DNA from: an uncultured Bacteroidales bacterium
GTDB lineage: Bacteria > Bacteroidota > Bacteroidia > Bacteroidales > Paludibacteraceae
Length of the DNA: 64,000 nt
Reading direction: 5' to 3'
Assembly (NCBI GenBank): GCA_946411385.1
Contig: CAMKDV010000011.1
Location: 1 to 64,000, forward strand
Shown: in pieces, positions 50,531 to 58,166 of the stretch
How the letters are laid out: each line of letters starts with the position of its first letter
Numbering within the stretch: the stretch's first letter is position 1
The notes under the pieces: model-generated
Seen by the model: the letters and a program-made list of their open reading frames with translations, nothing else
What the model was told of the DNA's origin: nothing
The model's database searches: none
Program-made: the position numbers and the translations under genes

Positions 50531-51641
50531 TAAGATTAGTAAGAACATATGCCTTGTGCTGCTGCTTGCCGTAGTACTGGTGTCTTGTGGCAAACAGTCG
50601 GGCAGAACACTCACATCTGCCACCGGATCTATATATGAATGTCTGGTGATTGTGCCGCAATATACGCTATCCCAGGAGCAGAAACGTCTGGTAGATGCCG
50701 AGCATCTGCAGAAAGCCGATGGAAGCAGTTATGTGGAGGATATTGTCACCTTGTATGATGCCGTTAAAGCTATTTTGGGGGCAGATATGCCTTGCATGCC
50801 GCAGATGGAACCATATTTTAAGCTCACGCAGGTTACTCCGGCGCAGTTCGACCATCTGCTCATGCCTACGCGTAACATTCTGTATGTGGATATTGACCCT
50901 GCACGCTATACGCAGGTGACGCCGAAAGCACAGCGAGATATATGGTCAACTCCGCAGGCTGTTTATCGTATTCAATCGCCGAATGAAGAGGCTTTCCTCG
51001 AATACTGGCTCGCTCATGGCAAGCAGATACGTGACTGGTTTGTTATGCAAGAGATGACTCGCCAACAGCGTTTCTACAGAGCATCTACGGAGAAAGATAT
51101 CCGCAAGCATCTGAATGCAGCATTCCATGCCGATATGCTTGTGCCGAATGATTATATGCTGCTGATGGATACAGTTATTGTACCTTCCGTACCGAATGAA
51201 CTGCTGCTCAATCCGAATACGCAGATTGTGTGGGCGTGCAACAACAAAGGCTCGCTCCGTCGCGATTTGATCGTTTACAGTTATCCCTATACTGATGCAG
51301 AGACATTCATGATGCCTTACCTCAATGCCCAACGTGACGCTATCCTATCGCGTATCGTCACTTCCGGCAACGGTGCACGAATGGCAACGGAATACAATGT
51401 TTTTCCGCCTGAGATGCGAACGCTGACCATCGACAGCACCTATACAGTTGAGATTCGCGGATTATGGAAGATGGTAGGGGGAGAAGCTATGGGCGGACCG
51501 TACGTCAGCCATACATGGCTCGATCCGGTTCATGCACGTGTGGTGACGGCTGAAGTATTCGTGTTTGCTCCCGGGCAAAAGAAACGTAATCCTCTGCGTC
51601 AGGCAGAAGCCATCCTCTACTCGCGTACACATACCAAGTAA
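50511..51641 (+). CDS. DUF4837 lipoprotein
   Basis: A 376-residue lipoprotein (lipid Cys near 25, VVLVSCGKQSG) of the DUF4837 family, which is widespread in Bacteroidota and has no known function. The start at 50511 (MKMRKISKISKNI) overlaps the Wzc-like gene by 20 bp, so it is probably translated by coupling. The central part has paired repeats of the kind LTQVTPAQFDHLLMPTRNIL, and the C-terminal part contains RGLWKMVGGEAMGGPYVSH, the region I associate with the family. Location: periplasm, lipid-anchored. It ends the plus-strand run; RluA follows on the other strand. Confidence 0.8.
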   Translation: MKMRKISKISKNICLVLLLAVVLVSCGKQSGRTLTSATGSIYECLVIVPQYTLSQEQKRLVDAEHLQKADGSSYVEDIVTLYDAVKAILGADMPCMPQMEPYFKLTQVTPAQFDHLLMPTRNILYVDIDPARYTQVTPKAQRDIWSTPQAVYRIQSPNEEAFLEYWLAHGKQIRDWFVMQEMTRQQRFYRASTEKDIRKHLNAAFHADMLVPNDYMLLMDTVIVPSVPNELLLNPNTQIVWACNNKGSLRRDLIVYSYPYTDAETFMMPYLNAQRDAILSRIVTSGNGARMATEYNVFPPEMRTLTIDSTYTVEIRGLWKMVGGEAMGGPYVSHTWLDPVHARVVTAEVFVFAPGQKKRNPLRQAEAILYSRTHTK

Positions 51642-51698
51642 GCAGAGAAAATACTAAGCAGAGAGAAAAATAAGAAGAACACTAAACAGAGGAAACAA

Positions 51699-52358
51699 TC
51701 AACCTTTTACAGGCCACTCTGGAGCCGGAGCGATAATCGTTACCGGCTCTTTTCGTACCGGATGGATGAATGCTATTTGTCGGGCATGCAGGCATATACT
51801 GCCGTCGGGATTACTGCGTTTGGCTCCGTATTTCAGATCGCCTTTGATGGGACAACCTATAGCCGCCAGTTGGCAGCGTATCTGATGGTGTCTGCCGGTA
51901 AGCAACTCTACTTCAAGTAGCGTATAACGGTCGCCTCGTGCTATTGTTTTGTATGTAAGGATAGCCGGTTTTGCCTCTTTCGCTCCAGGCTGAGCGATAT
52001 AGGATTTGTTCTGTGCTTCGTTGCGAACAAGATAGTTTTCCAAGCGTCCTTCGGGCAGTTTAGGCGCTCCTTGTACCAAGGCCCAATAGGTCTTGTGAAT
52101 CGCTTCATGATTCTTGAACATCTCGTTCAGGCGTACCAAAGCCTTGCTGGTGCGAGCAAACAACACAACGCCGCTCGTAGGACGGTCTAACCTGTGAGGC
52201 ACACCTAAAAAGACCTCGCCGGGCTTGTCGTACTTCTGCTTGATGTACTCTTTCAACGATTCGCTGAGCGGTGTGTCGCCGGTCTTGTCGCCCTGAACGA
52301 TCTCGCCCGGAGCCTTATTCACGGCTATAATATGATTGTCTTCGTATAGTATATGCAT
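51699..52358 (-). CDS. RluA-family pseudouridine synthase
   Basis: Modifies uridine to pseudouridine in rRNA or tRNA. It has 219 residues from the ATG at 52358 (MHILYEDNHIIAVNKAPGEI); a longer frame from 52439 would run through its own promoter. The catalytic Asp is in PHRLDRPTSG, and further marks are KTYWALVQG, ARGDRYTLLEVELLTGRHHQIR and CLHARQIAFIHP. No S4 RNA-binding domain precedes the catalytic domain, as in the short single-domain members. The promoter at 52394-52425 drives it on its own transcript, divergent from the gene at 52557. Confidence 0.93.
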   Translation of the reverse strand: MHILYEDNHIIAVNKAPGEIVQGDKTGDTPLSESLKEYIKQKYDKPGEVFLGVPHRLDRPTSGVVLFARTSKALVRLNEMFKNHEAIHKTYWALVQGAPKLPEGRLENYLVRNEAQNKSYIAQPGAKEAKPAILTYKTIARGDRYTLLEVELLTGRHHQIRCQLAAIGCPIKGDLKYGAKRSNPDGSICLHARQIAFIHPVRKEPVTIIAPAPEWPVKG

Positions 52359-52393
52359 GCTTGTGTGATAAGCTGTCTTACCAATTGATTTCG

Positions 52394-52425
52394 CAAAATT
52401 ACAAAAAAAAACTGACATTTGCAAA
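52394..52425 (-). promoter_or_regulatory. Bacteroidota-type promoter for the RluA-family gene
   Basis: On the minus strand TTTG (52425-52422), 20 bp, then TAATTTTG (52401-52394), about 36 bp before the ATG at 52358. Confidence 0.75.
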
Positions 52426-52461
52426 TTTATCGGGGACAAATACCAATTTTTGTGGTAATTA

Positions 52462-52493
52462 TTTGCAAATATGGTATAATTTTTGTAACTTTG
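52462..52493 (+). promoter_or_regulatory. Bacteroidota-type promoter for the secreted alpha/beta hydrolase
   Basis: TTTG (52462-52465), 20 bp, then TAACTTTG (52486-52493), about 65 bp before the ATG at 52557. It is divergent to the RluA promoter 36 bp away. Confidence 0.75.
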
Positions 52494-52556
52494 CAGCGTG
52501 TAAACCTATTCTGCAACATGTGATAGGTTGAATATTTATACGATTGAATATGTGTT

Positions 52557-53684
52557 ATGAATAGTCAGAACAAATATGTTGTGTCGTGCCTTGTTGTGCT
52601 GTGTATAGCCTTTGCGCTTCCGATACAGGCAACCAAACTGCTGGAACGAGTGTGCTATTACACTTCGCTTACTCCGCAGGGCGATACGGTTACGCTATCA
52701 GGCAAGGTAAGTGTTCCTTGCGGCAAGACAGCAAAAGGCATTATCCTTCTTCCGCATTTTACGATTGCTGCCAATAAGGAAGTGCCTTCTACATCAACTA
52801 TTCCCGAATCCAAATATTTTCGAGACGATTATATCCTTGTTATGCCTGACTATCTTGGTTATGGCATCACGCGCAACAGGGAACATCCTTATCTTCGTGG
52901 CGATCTGGTAGCACATCATTGCGTAGATATGCTCGTGCAGGTTTGTGACTCGATGCTTTTTGACATGTGTGTGGAGGCAGATGCCGGAATAAATGAAGCA
53001 CCGTTGTATATCATCGGTTTCTCCGAAGGGGCAGCTACAGCTCTTTGGACGCTACGCCTAATTGAAAAGGAATATCCCAACATAACGGTTGCTGCCTGTT
53101 ATGCCGGTAGCGGACCTTATGATGTAGCTACCACTTACGATGATGCCGTGGCAAATAACAGGGTAGGGATGCCACTGGCCATACCGATGTTGGTAATGGG
53201 CACAAGCGAATCGTACGGATTAAACTTGCGTCGTGAGGATTTCTTTACGTTAGAAATGGATGGCTGTTATGACACCTATATCACTTCGAAAGAATATTCT
53301 TTTGTTTCACTATATTTCCTCATGGCCAGCCGCAAGGTAAACCATTGGCTGTCAGCATATGCGATGGATAAGCGCCAAGCGGATACCCGTCGGATGTACG
53401 AAAGTTTCCTTCGTTCGTCGCTCGTGCATTTTCCTTACGCAGAAGATATTTATCGCGATGATTCGTTGGCACTCGGCAAGGATACCATCATTCCCGACTG
53501 GCAGCCGAAAGCACAAGTCTATATCTTCCACTCTTACGATGACGATATTGTTTGTTACAGCAATTGCGAGCATCTGCAAAAATGTTGGCAAGAATTGCCT
53601 AATGTGACGTTCGAAACGGGGCACTTTGGCGGACATTTGCGTTCGATTTTTGCGTTCATGAAGCGTGTTAAGAAAAAGTTATAA
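52557..53684 (+). CDS. Secreted alpha/beta hydrolase (lipase/esterase-like)
   Basis: A 375-residue secreted hydrolase. Signal peptide MNSQNKYVVSCLVVLCIAFALPIQA. Fold marks are ILLPHFTIAANKEVPS and MPDYLGYGITRNREHPYL; the nucleophile elbow GFSEGAAT (GxSxG) is at about residues 156-160; the acid is probably in FHSYDDDIV and the His in TGHFGGHL. The pattern MPDYLGYG plus GxSxG resembles secretory lipases and cutinase-like esterases of the LIP kind. Location: periplasm or surface. Substrate is unknown. It follows its own promoter; the next gene has a separate promoter. Confidence 0.8.
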   Translation: MNSQNKYVVSCLVVLCIAFALPIQATKLLERVCYYTSLTPQGDTVTLSGKVSVPCGKTAKGIILLPHFTIAANKEVPSTSTIPESKYFRDDYILVMPDYLGYGITRNREHPYLRGDLVAHHCVDMLVQVCDSMLFDMCVEADAGINEAPLYIIGFSEGAATALWTLRLIEKEYPNITVAACYAGSGPYDVATTYDDAVANNRVGMPLAIPMLVMGTSESYGLNLRREDFFTLEMDGCYDTYITSKEYSFVSLYFLMASRKVNHWLSAYAMDKRQADTRRMYESFLRSSLVHFPYAEDIYRDDSLALGKDTIIPDWQPKAQVYIFHSYDDDIVCYSNCEHLQKCWQELPNVTFETGHFGGHLRSIFAFMKRVKKKL

Positions 53685-53702
53685 CATTTTTTGCCGTTTT
53701 TT

Positions 53703-53734
53703 CTTGCAAATGTCATTTTTTTTTTGTAACTTTG
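53703..53734 (+). promoter_or_regulatory. Bacteroidota-type promoter for the SGNH-like gene
   Basis: CTTG (53703-53706), 20 bp, then TAACTTTG (53727-53734). It lies 19 bp after the hydrolase stop and just before the ATG at 53753. The leader to 53753 would be only about 12 nt; the ATG at 53771 would have about 30 nt. Confidence 0.65.
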
Positions 53735-53752
53735 CAAGCGCAAACAGAAATA

Positions 53753-54598
53753 ATGGAAAAATCTCAAGATATGAAAAACGTTTTTACTGTTCTATCGATG
53801 TTGTTGCTGTCGGCTGTGCTGATGGCCGCTCCCAAGCCCTTACGCATTGTTGTGCTGGGTGATGATCCGATGATGAGTTCCGATGCATCTATCGGTGCGG
53901 TAGGTTACGCCGAATTGTTGCAGCCGGTTTTTGATTCATTAGTGACAGTAGAAGTTCAGACTTCGTTGACGCTTCTGCCGCGTGATCCGGCACTATTGCT
54001 TGACCCTGCTCGCAAAGGCGACCTTGTGCTGCTATGCAAACGCCCTGTGTCCGTAGAGGCAGAGGAGCGTACGCTGGTGGATATCTACCTCGAACAATTG
54101 GTGGAGATTCAGCAAATGGCAAAGAAAAAAGGTGTACAGATTGTATGGCTCACACCTGTCTGCCCGAGGTATTTCACAACAGAAGGTGTACAGGTGCGCC
54201 GTCTGGGCAACTATCCTGATGTAATTCGTAAGATGTGCAAACGCGATTTGTTGCCGATCATTGACTTGGAGAAAGAGTCTTTCGAATGGCTGAAGGCTAA
54301 AGGGCAAGAGGAGAGTGCATCTGCGTATATCTCGCCGAAACCTAATGTTCCGGCTGCAGAAATGAAAGTACAGCGTGAGGGTATAGCTTTGACAGGAGAG
54401 GGAGCCAAGGTTATGGTTGAACTGATTGCCAATGCCATCCATAGTGACAAGAAGAACTTACTCAACAAGCGCTTAAATCCTGTGGTCGCTATGAAAGAGG
54501 CTGCTCTCGTTGAGGAATCGACTGCTGCACCTGTTGAGGAACCGACAGCTGCTCCTGTAAATGAATCTGCTGTTGAGGCTGTAACATCGAACGAATGA
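53753..54598 (+). CDS. SGNH-hydrolase-like secreted protein, probably degenerate
   Basis: 281 residues from 53753 (or 275 from 53771, which gives the better signal peptide MKNVFTVLSMLLLSAVLMAA and a longer leader). The core resembles an SGNH (GDSL) hydrolase: a first strand LRIVVLGDDPMM, a DLVLLCKRPVS strand and VWLTPVCPRYF. The catalytic Ser block is GDDPMMSSD rather than GDSI, and the C-terminal DxxH is replaced by QREGIALTGEGA. The enzyme is therefore probably inactive or uses other residues. A Pro- and Glu-rich tail (about 245-281) follows. Its last codons overlap the PCMD gene (ATGA at 54595), so the two are translationally coupled and may work on the same substrate. Confidence 0.65.
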   Translation: MEKSQDMKNVFTVLSMLLLSAVLMAAPKPLRIVVLGDDPMMSSDASIGAVGYAELLQPVFDSLVTVEVQTSLTLLPRDPALLLDPARKGDLVLLCKRPVSVEAEERTLVDIYLEQLVEIQQMAKKKGVQIVWLTPVCPRYFTTEGVQVRRLGNYPDVIRKMCKRDLLPIIDLEKESFEWLKAKGQEESASAYISPKPNVPAAEMKVQREGIALTGEGAKVMVELIANAIHSDKKNLLNKRLNPVVAMKEAALVEESTAAPVEEPTAAPVNESAVEAVTSNE

Positions 54599-55698
54599 TG
54601 AGAAACCGTTTTGCTATAATACTGTTGCTTTGCGCCGCTGTTCCGATGTGGGCACAGCAGTTGCCTGACCCGCATTTCGAGAACTGGTCTGGCAAGTTCA
54701 GGGATGATGCCCAGCTTATCGATTGGCATGGAAGTAATGTGACGCAGATTGGTCTGAAATTCACTTTCATGTACAAGCGTGAGGGGCGTACGGGCAGTTG
54801 TGCGTACGTGACCGACCGTTTGATAGGTGCGCCCAAGCTCAACCTTGCAGCTACAGGTCCCGGCTATCTGAGTCTGGGTGTACCTTGGCAATATTTGAAA
54901 GGACTGAACCTGAACAGTGCCACTGCCGGTACGGAAGGCGGAATAGTGTGGACCTATCGTCCGGATACGATGGTCGTTTGGGTGAAGCGTACGGGTGAGA
55001 ATACTGAAAAAGAGGATTTTCATCTGCTCTACTATTCGTGGATCGGTACAGCTAAAAGCAGCAAGTATAAGAACAAAGCCGGTACGAGTACCACTACCGA
55101 GCGTATAAACGAGGAAAGTGATATCCGTACCGCAACCGACGGAAATGAGTTCGGCGTGGATGAACCTGTGCAGCAGGTGGCTGAGGGATGGTATCGTGCC
55201 CGTGCCAAATATGACGAGTGGACACAGATAAAAGTGCCTATCCTGTACAAGAACGACGGCAAGCCCACCATGTGCAACGTTATTTTCTCGGCAGGCAATT
55301 ATCCGGCTTTCCGTGCCAATGACGGTCTGTACGACGGAAATGACCTGTATGTGGATGATGTGCAACTCATCTACTCGTCAGCCATCGACAAACTGCTGAT
55401 CAACGGAGTAGAGTGGAAAGGCTTTAACCCGAATACGGATAAAGTACAGACCTATCGTTTGTCGGAGGCTCAAAAAGAAAAAATGGCCAACGGAGAGCTG
55501 GTCACGATTGAGGCACGCCGAGGAATAGGCTCGTATACGAATATCAAGGGGCAGACAGCCCGTTTCTCAGGTCGCCGTCTGGACAATAAAGAGATGACCG
55601 TTACTGCCGGAGAGATCAATGGAGCACCATGGGTGATTACCGTCAAGGCAGAGGATGGTAGCAGTACTCATGTTTACAAGATAAAAATCGAACGATAA
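54595..55698 (+). CDS. PCMD-domain secreted protein
   Basis: A 367-residue secreted protein with a PCMD (putative carbohydrate metabolism) domain, a beta-sandwich family found in Bacteroidota glycan loci. The signal peptide is MMRNRFAIILLLCAAVPMWA. The domain starts LPDPHFENWSGKFRDDAQLI, continues with GEGSLGVPWQYLKGL-like strands and ends with DDVQLIYSSAIDKLLINGVEWKGF, which is the family's usual end. A C-terminal module (about 290-367) with VTIEARRGIGSY and ITVKAEDGSSTHVYKIKIER looks like a small Ig-like or DUF domain. The start overlaps the SGNH-like gene by 4 bp. Confidence 0.8.
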   Translation: MMRNRFAIILLLCAAVPMWAQQLPDPHFENWSGKFRDDAQLIDWHGSNVTQIGLKFTFMYKREGRTGSCAYVTDRLIGAPKLNLAATGPGYLSLGVPWQYLKGLNLNSATAGTEGGIVWTYRPDTMVVWVKRTGENTEKEDFHLLYYSWIGTAKSSKYKNKAGTSTTTERINEESDIRTATDGNEFGVDEPVQQVAEGWYRARAKYDEWTQIKVPILYKNDGKPTMCNVIFSAGNYPAFRANDGLYDGNDLYVDDVQLIYSSAIDKLLINGVEWKGFNPNTDKVQTYRLSEAQKEKMANGELVTIEARRGIGSYTNIKGQTARFSGRRLDNKEMTVTAGEINGAPWVITVKAEDGSSTHVYKIKIER

Positions 55699-55729
55699 AT
55701 ACAGCGAATAAAAAGCATATAGTAGAGCC

Positions 55730-56896
55730 GTGATAAGTGAGTGGTCTTTGACAGAACAGGTGTTGCTTGGCGTGTTTGCAGCGATGTGGGTGTACCAGTT
55801 GTACTTCTACTTGCGTTACATGCTTGCCGCTGCTCGTGCCACGCGTACGCGCCGTAAAGTGAACGATGAAAGTGCGGGTGCAGACACTGAGCGGGAGACT
55901 GTGAAAGGCGTGAGCGTGATTGTGTGCGCCAGGAATGAGCAGACTAACCTACGCGATTATCTGCAAGCCGTATTGACGCAAGATTATCCCGCGTACGAAG
56001 TGATCGTGGTGGATGACGGCAGTGAGGATGATACGCGTCTGTTGGTGGAGCGTTGGCAGAAGCGTTATGCCAATCTCAAACTGACGTTTGTGCCTATTGG
56101 CGCACATGTCATGTCGACCAAGAAGCTGGCTATCACCCTTGGCGCCAAAGCCGCACAATATGATTATCTGCTGCTGACTGATGCCGATTGCCGACCAGAG
56201 TCAACACACTGGATACAAGAGATGGTTAAGGGTTTTAACGACAATATTGACGTTGTGCTTGGGGTAGGGATGTATTTCGTTAAACCGGGATTACTGAACA
56301 GAATGATTCAGTTTGATACGATTTTCAGCGCTATGCAGTATCTGGGAATGGCAAAATGCGGACATCCGTATATGGGCGTCGGTCGCAACCTGGCATATAG
56401 TAAGCGTTTGTTCTTTGCACAAAACGGTTTTGCAGGCATATTGGAGCATAGGGCCGGTGATGATGACTTGTTTATCAATCGCGTTGCTACCAAGCAGAAC
56501 ACAGCTATTGCTTGCACGCGGGAAAGTATCACATGGTCAGTGCCTAAAGCATCGTTGGGCGAATGGCTGCACCAGAAACGCCGTCATCTGAGTGTAGCGC
56601 CCGCTTATCGGTTGGGCACGAAGGTACAACTGACGCTGGAGCCGCTTACACGCGGATTGTACTATGGCGTGGCGATAGCGCTACTGGTGCTTGCTTCGTG
56701 GGAGATACAAGTGGGTGTAGCGGCTGCGATGCTAATCCGATGGCTTATGCAAGTACTGATAATCAATACTGCAGCCAGCCGTTGGGGCACCACAAAGATT
56801 GTTCTGCTGCTCCCGCTGTGGGAAATAATCCTACCGCTCATAACGCTCATTACGCTGCTAATAGAACCTCTACGCCCAAAACCCAAACGCTGGTAA
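55730..56896 (+). CDS. Membrane glycosyltransferase family 2
   Basis: Transfers a sugar from a nucleotide donor on the cytoplasmic side of the inner membrane. The 388-residue protein starts at the GTG at 55730; a later ATG would remove the first membrane helix (QVLLGVFAAMWVYQLYFYL). The GT-A domain has SVIVCARNEQTNLRDYLQAV, EVIVVDDGSEDDT (donor Asp) and TDADCRPESTHW (DxD). Its acceptor region has GVGRNLAYSKRLFF and QKRRHLSVAPAYRLG (the QxxRW-like site is QKRRH). Two membrane helices follow near the end (GLYYGVAIALLVLASW, VLLLPLWEIILPLITLITLL). The architecture is like processive transferases for exopolysaccharide or lipid-linked sugars. Confidence 0.88.
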   Translation: MISEWSLTEQVLLGVFAAMWVYQLYFYLRYMLAAARATRTRRKVNDESAGADTERETVKGVSVIVCARNEQTNLRDYLQAVLTQDYPAYEVIVVDDGSEDDTRLLVERWQKRYANLKLTFVPIGAHVMSTKKLAITLGAKAAQYDYLLLTDADCRPESTHWIQEMVKGFNDNIDVVLGVGMYFVKPGLLNRMIQFDTIFSAMQYLGMAKCGHPYMGVGRNLAYSKRLFFAQNGFAGILEHRAGDDDLFINRVATKQNTAIACTRESITWSVPKASLGEWLHQKRRHLSVAPAYRLGTKVQLTLEPLTRGLYYGVAIALLVLASWEIQVGVAAAMLIRWLMQVLIINTAASRWGTTKIVLLLPLWEIILPLITLITLLIEPLRPKPKRW

Positions 56897-56907
56897 ATAT
56901 TAATCTC

Positions 56908-56926
56908 ATCAGCCAAGTTGGCTGAT
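56908..56926. repeat. Palindrome ATCAGCCAA/TTGGCTGAT before the DUF3467 gene
   Basis: ATCAGCCAA (56908-56916), 1 bp, TTGGCTGAT (56918-56926), the second copy of the palindrome seen before atpK (38880). It is followed by an A-rich leader and the ATG at 56944. Confidence 0.7.
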
Positions 56927-56943
56927 CTAAACAACAACATATT

Positions 56944-57255
56944 ATGAAAGAAGAAAAGAAGATGAATATCACTCTTGCGCCGGATAAAGCAGCCGGTGTG
57001 TACTCTAACCTTGCTATCATCGCACATGGTCCGCAAGAGTTTGTGCTTGATTTCGCAAGCATGTTGCCGGGACCTCAGCAGGCATCTGTTCTTAGCCGCG
57101 TGATCATGACTCCGGAGAATGCAAAGAAAGTGCTTTTTGCTTTGCAAGACAATGTACGCAAGTACGAAGAGCAATACGGCAAGATTGAGATTAAGCAGAA
57201 TGCTCCTGTTCCGGGATCGACTCTGCCTCTGTCGTTTGGCGCGGGAGAAGCATAA
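56944..57255 (+). CDS. DUF3467 protein
   Basis: A 103-residue soluble protein of the DUF3467 family, common in Bacteroidota and of unknown function. It reads MKEEKKMNITLAPDKAAGVY, then SNLAIIAHGPQEFVLDFASM, PGPQQASVLSRVIMTPENAK and ALQDNVRKYEEQYGKIE. These are the family's conserved stretches, with the P-x2-A-x2-L-x-R-V-I-M-x-P-x-x-A-K core. No signal peptide or membrane helix. It lies between the GT2 gene and a nucleoside phosphorylase gene and may be co-transcribed with the latter (35-bp gap). Confidence 0.85.
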   Translation: MKEEKKMNITLAPDKAAGVYSNLAIIAHGPQEFVLDFASMLPGPQQASVLSRVIMTPENAKKVLFALQDNVRKYEEQYGKIEIKQNAPVPGSTLPLSFGAGEA

Positions 57256-57290
57256 ATATTGAATATAATAATCCTTTAAATCATATCGTT

Positions 57291-58166
57291 ATGAAGACAT
57301 TTCCGGCAAGTCAGTTGATTATCAATGCAGACGGTTCAGCATTCCATCTGCATCTGAAACCTGAGTTCCTCGCTGACAAGGTTATCCTTGTAGGTGATCA
57401 GGATCGCGTAAATATGGTGGCTTCTTTCTTTGATGAGGGAAGTATCGAGTGTGATGTGCAAAGCCGTGAGTTCCACACAATAACCGGTAAGTTCAAGGGC
57501 AAGCGTATCTCATGTATCTCAACGGGTATCGGAACGGACAACTGCGATATAGTTATGAACGAGATAGATGCTTTGGCCAATATCGATTTCGCAACACGTA
57601 CAGAGAAAGAGAACAAGCGTTGCCTCGATATTGTGCGTATCGGTACGTGCGGCGGCATGCAAGAGGATATACCTCTTGGTACGTTCCTCGTAAGCCAGAA
57701 ATCCATCGGTTTTGACGGCGTATTGGCTTTCTATGAGAATCGCGACAAGATTGCCGACCTTGGCTTTGAGAAAGCCCTTGTTGACTTTATCGGCTATCCC
57801 AAGAAAGCTGCTGTGCCTTATGTGGTAGCTGCCAATCCCGAGTTGGTTGACCGCATCGCCAAGGACGATATGATGCGTGGTTGCACGATTGCAGCCAACG
57901 GCTTCTATGGTCCGCAAGGTCGCGTACTTCGCGTGCCTATCGCCGTGCCCGATATCAACGAGAAGATTACCGCGTTCCGCTATGAAGGTCAGCGCATCAC
58001 CAACTATGAGATGGAAGGCAGTTGTATCGCAGGTCTTGCCCTGCACATGGGACACCACGCAATGACCGTTTGCTGCGTGATTGCACAGCGTAAGGTAGAA
58101 GCAGCGAATACCGACTACAAGCCTCGTATCAAAGAGTTAGTAAGAACCGTATTAGAGCGTATCTAA
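57291..58166 (+). CDS. Nucleoside phosphorylase (uridine phosphorylase-like)
   Basis: Splits nucleosides with phosphate into base and ribose 1-phosphate. It has 291 residues with the PNP/UDP phosphorylase fold: a phosphate-site start DKVILVGDQDRVNMVASFF, the glycine-rich CISTGIGTDNCDIVMNEI, VRIGTCGGMQEDIPLGTFLV and the base- and ribose-site NYEMEGSCIAGLALHMGH (with the Met-Glu pair of UDP). Uridine specificity is favoured over purines by this motif but not proven. Its stop codon overlaps the next start (ATGA at 58163-58166 frame), so the M49 peptidase is translationally coupled. Confidence 0.88.
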   Translation: MKTFPASQLIINADGSAFHLHLKPEFLADKVILVGDQDRVNMVASFFDEGSIECDVQSREFHTITGKFKGKRISCISTGIGTDNCDIVMNEIDALANIDFATRTEKENKRCLDIVRIGTCGGMQEDIPLGTFLVSQKSIGFDGVLAFYENRDKIADLGFEKALVDFIGYPKKAAVPYVVAANPELVDRIAKDDMMRGCTIAANGFYGPQGRVLRVPIAVPDINEKITAFRYEGQRITNYEMEGSCIAGLALHMGHHAMTVCCVIAQRKVEAANTDYKPRIKELVRTVLERI

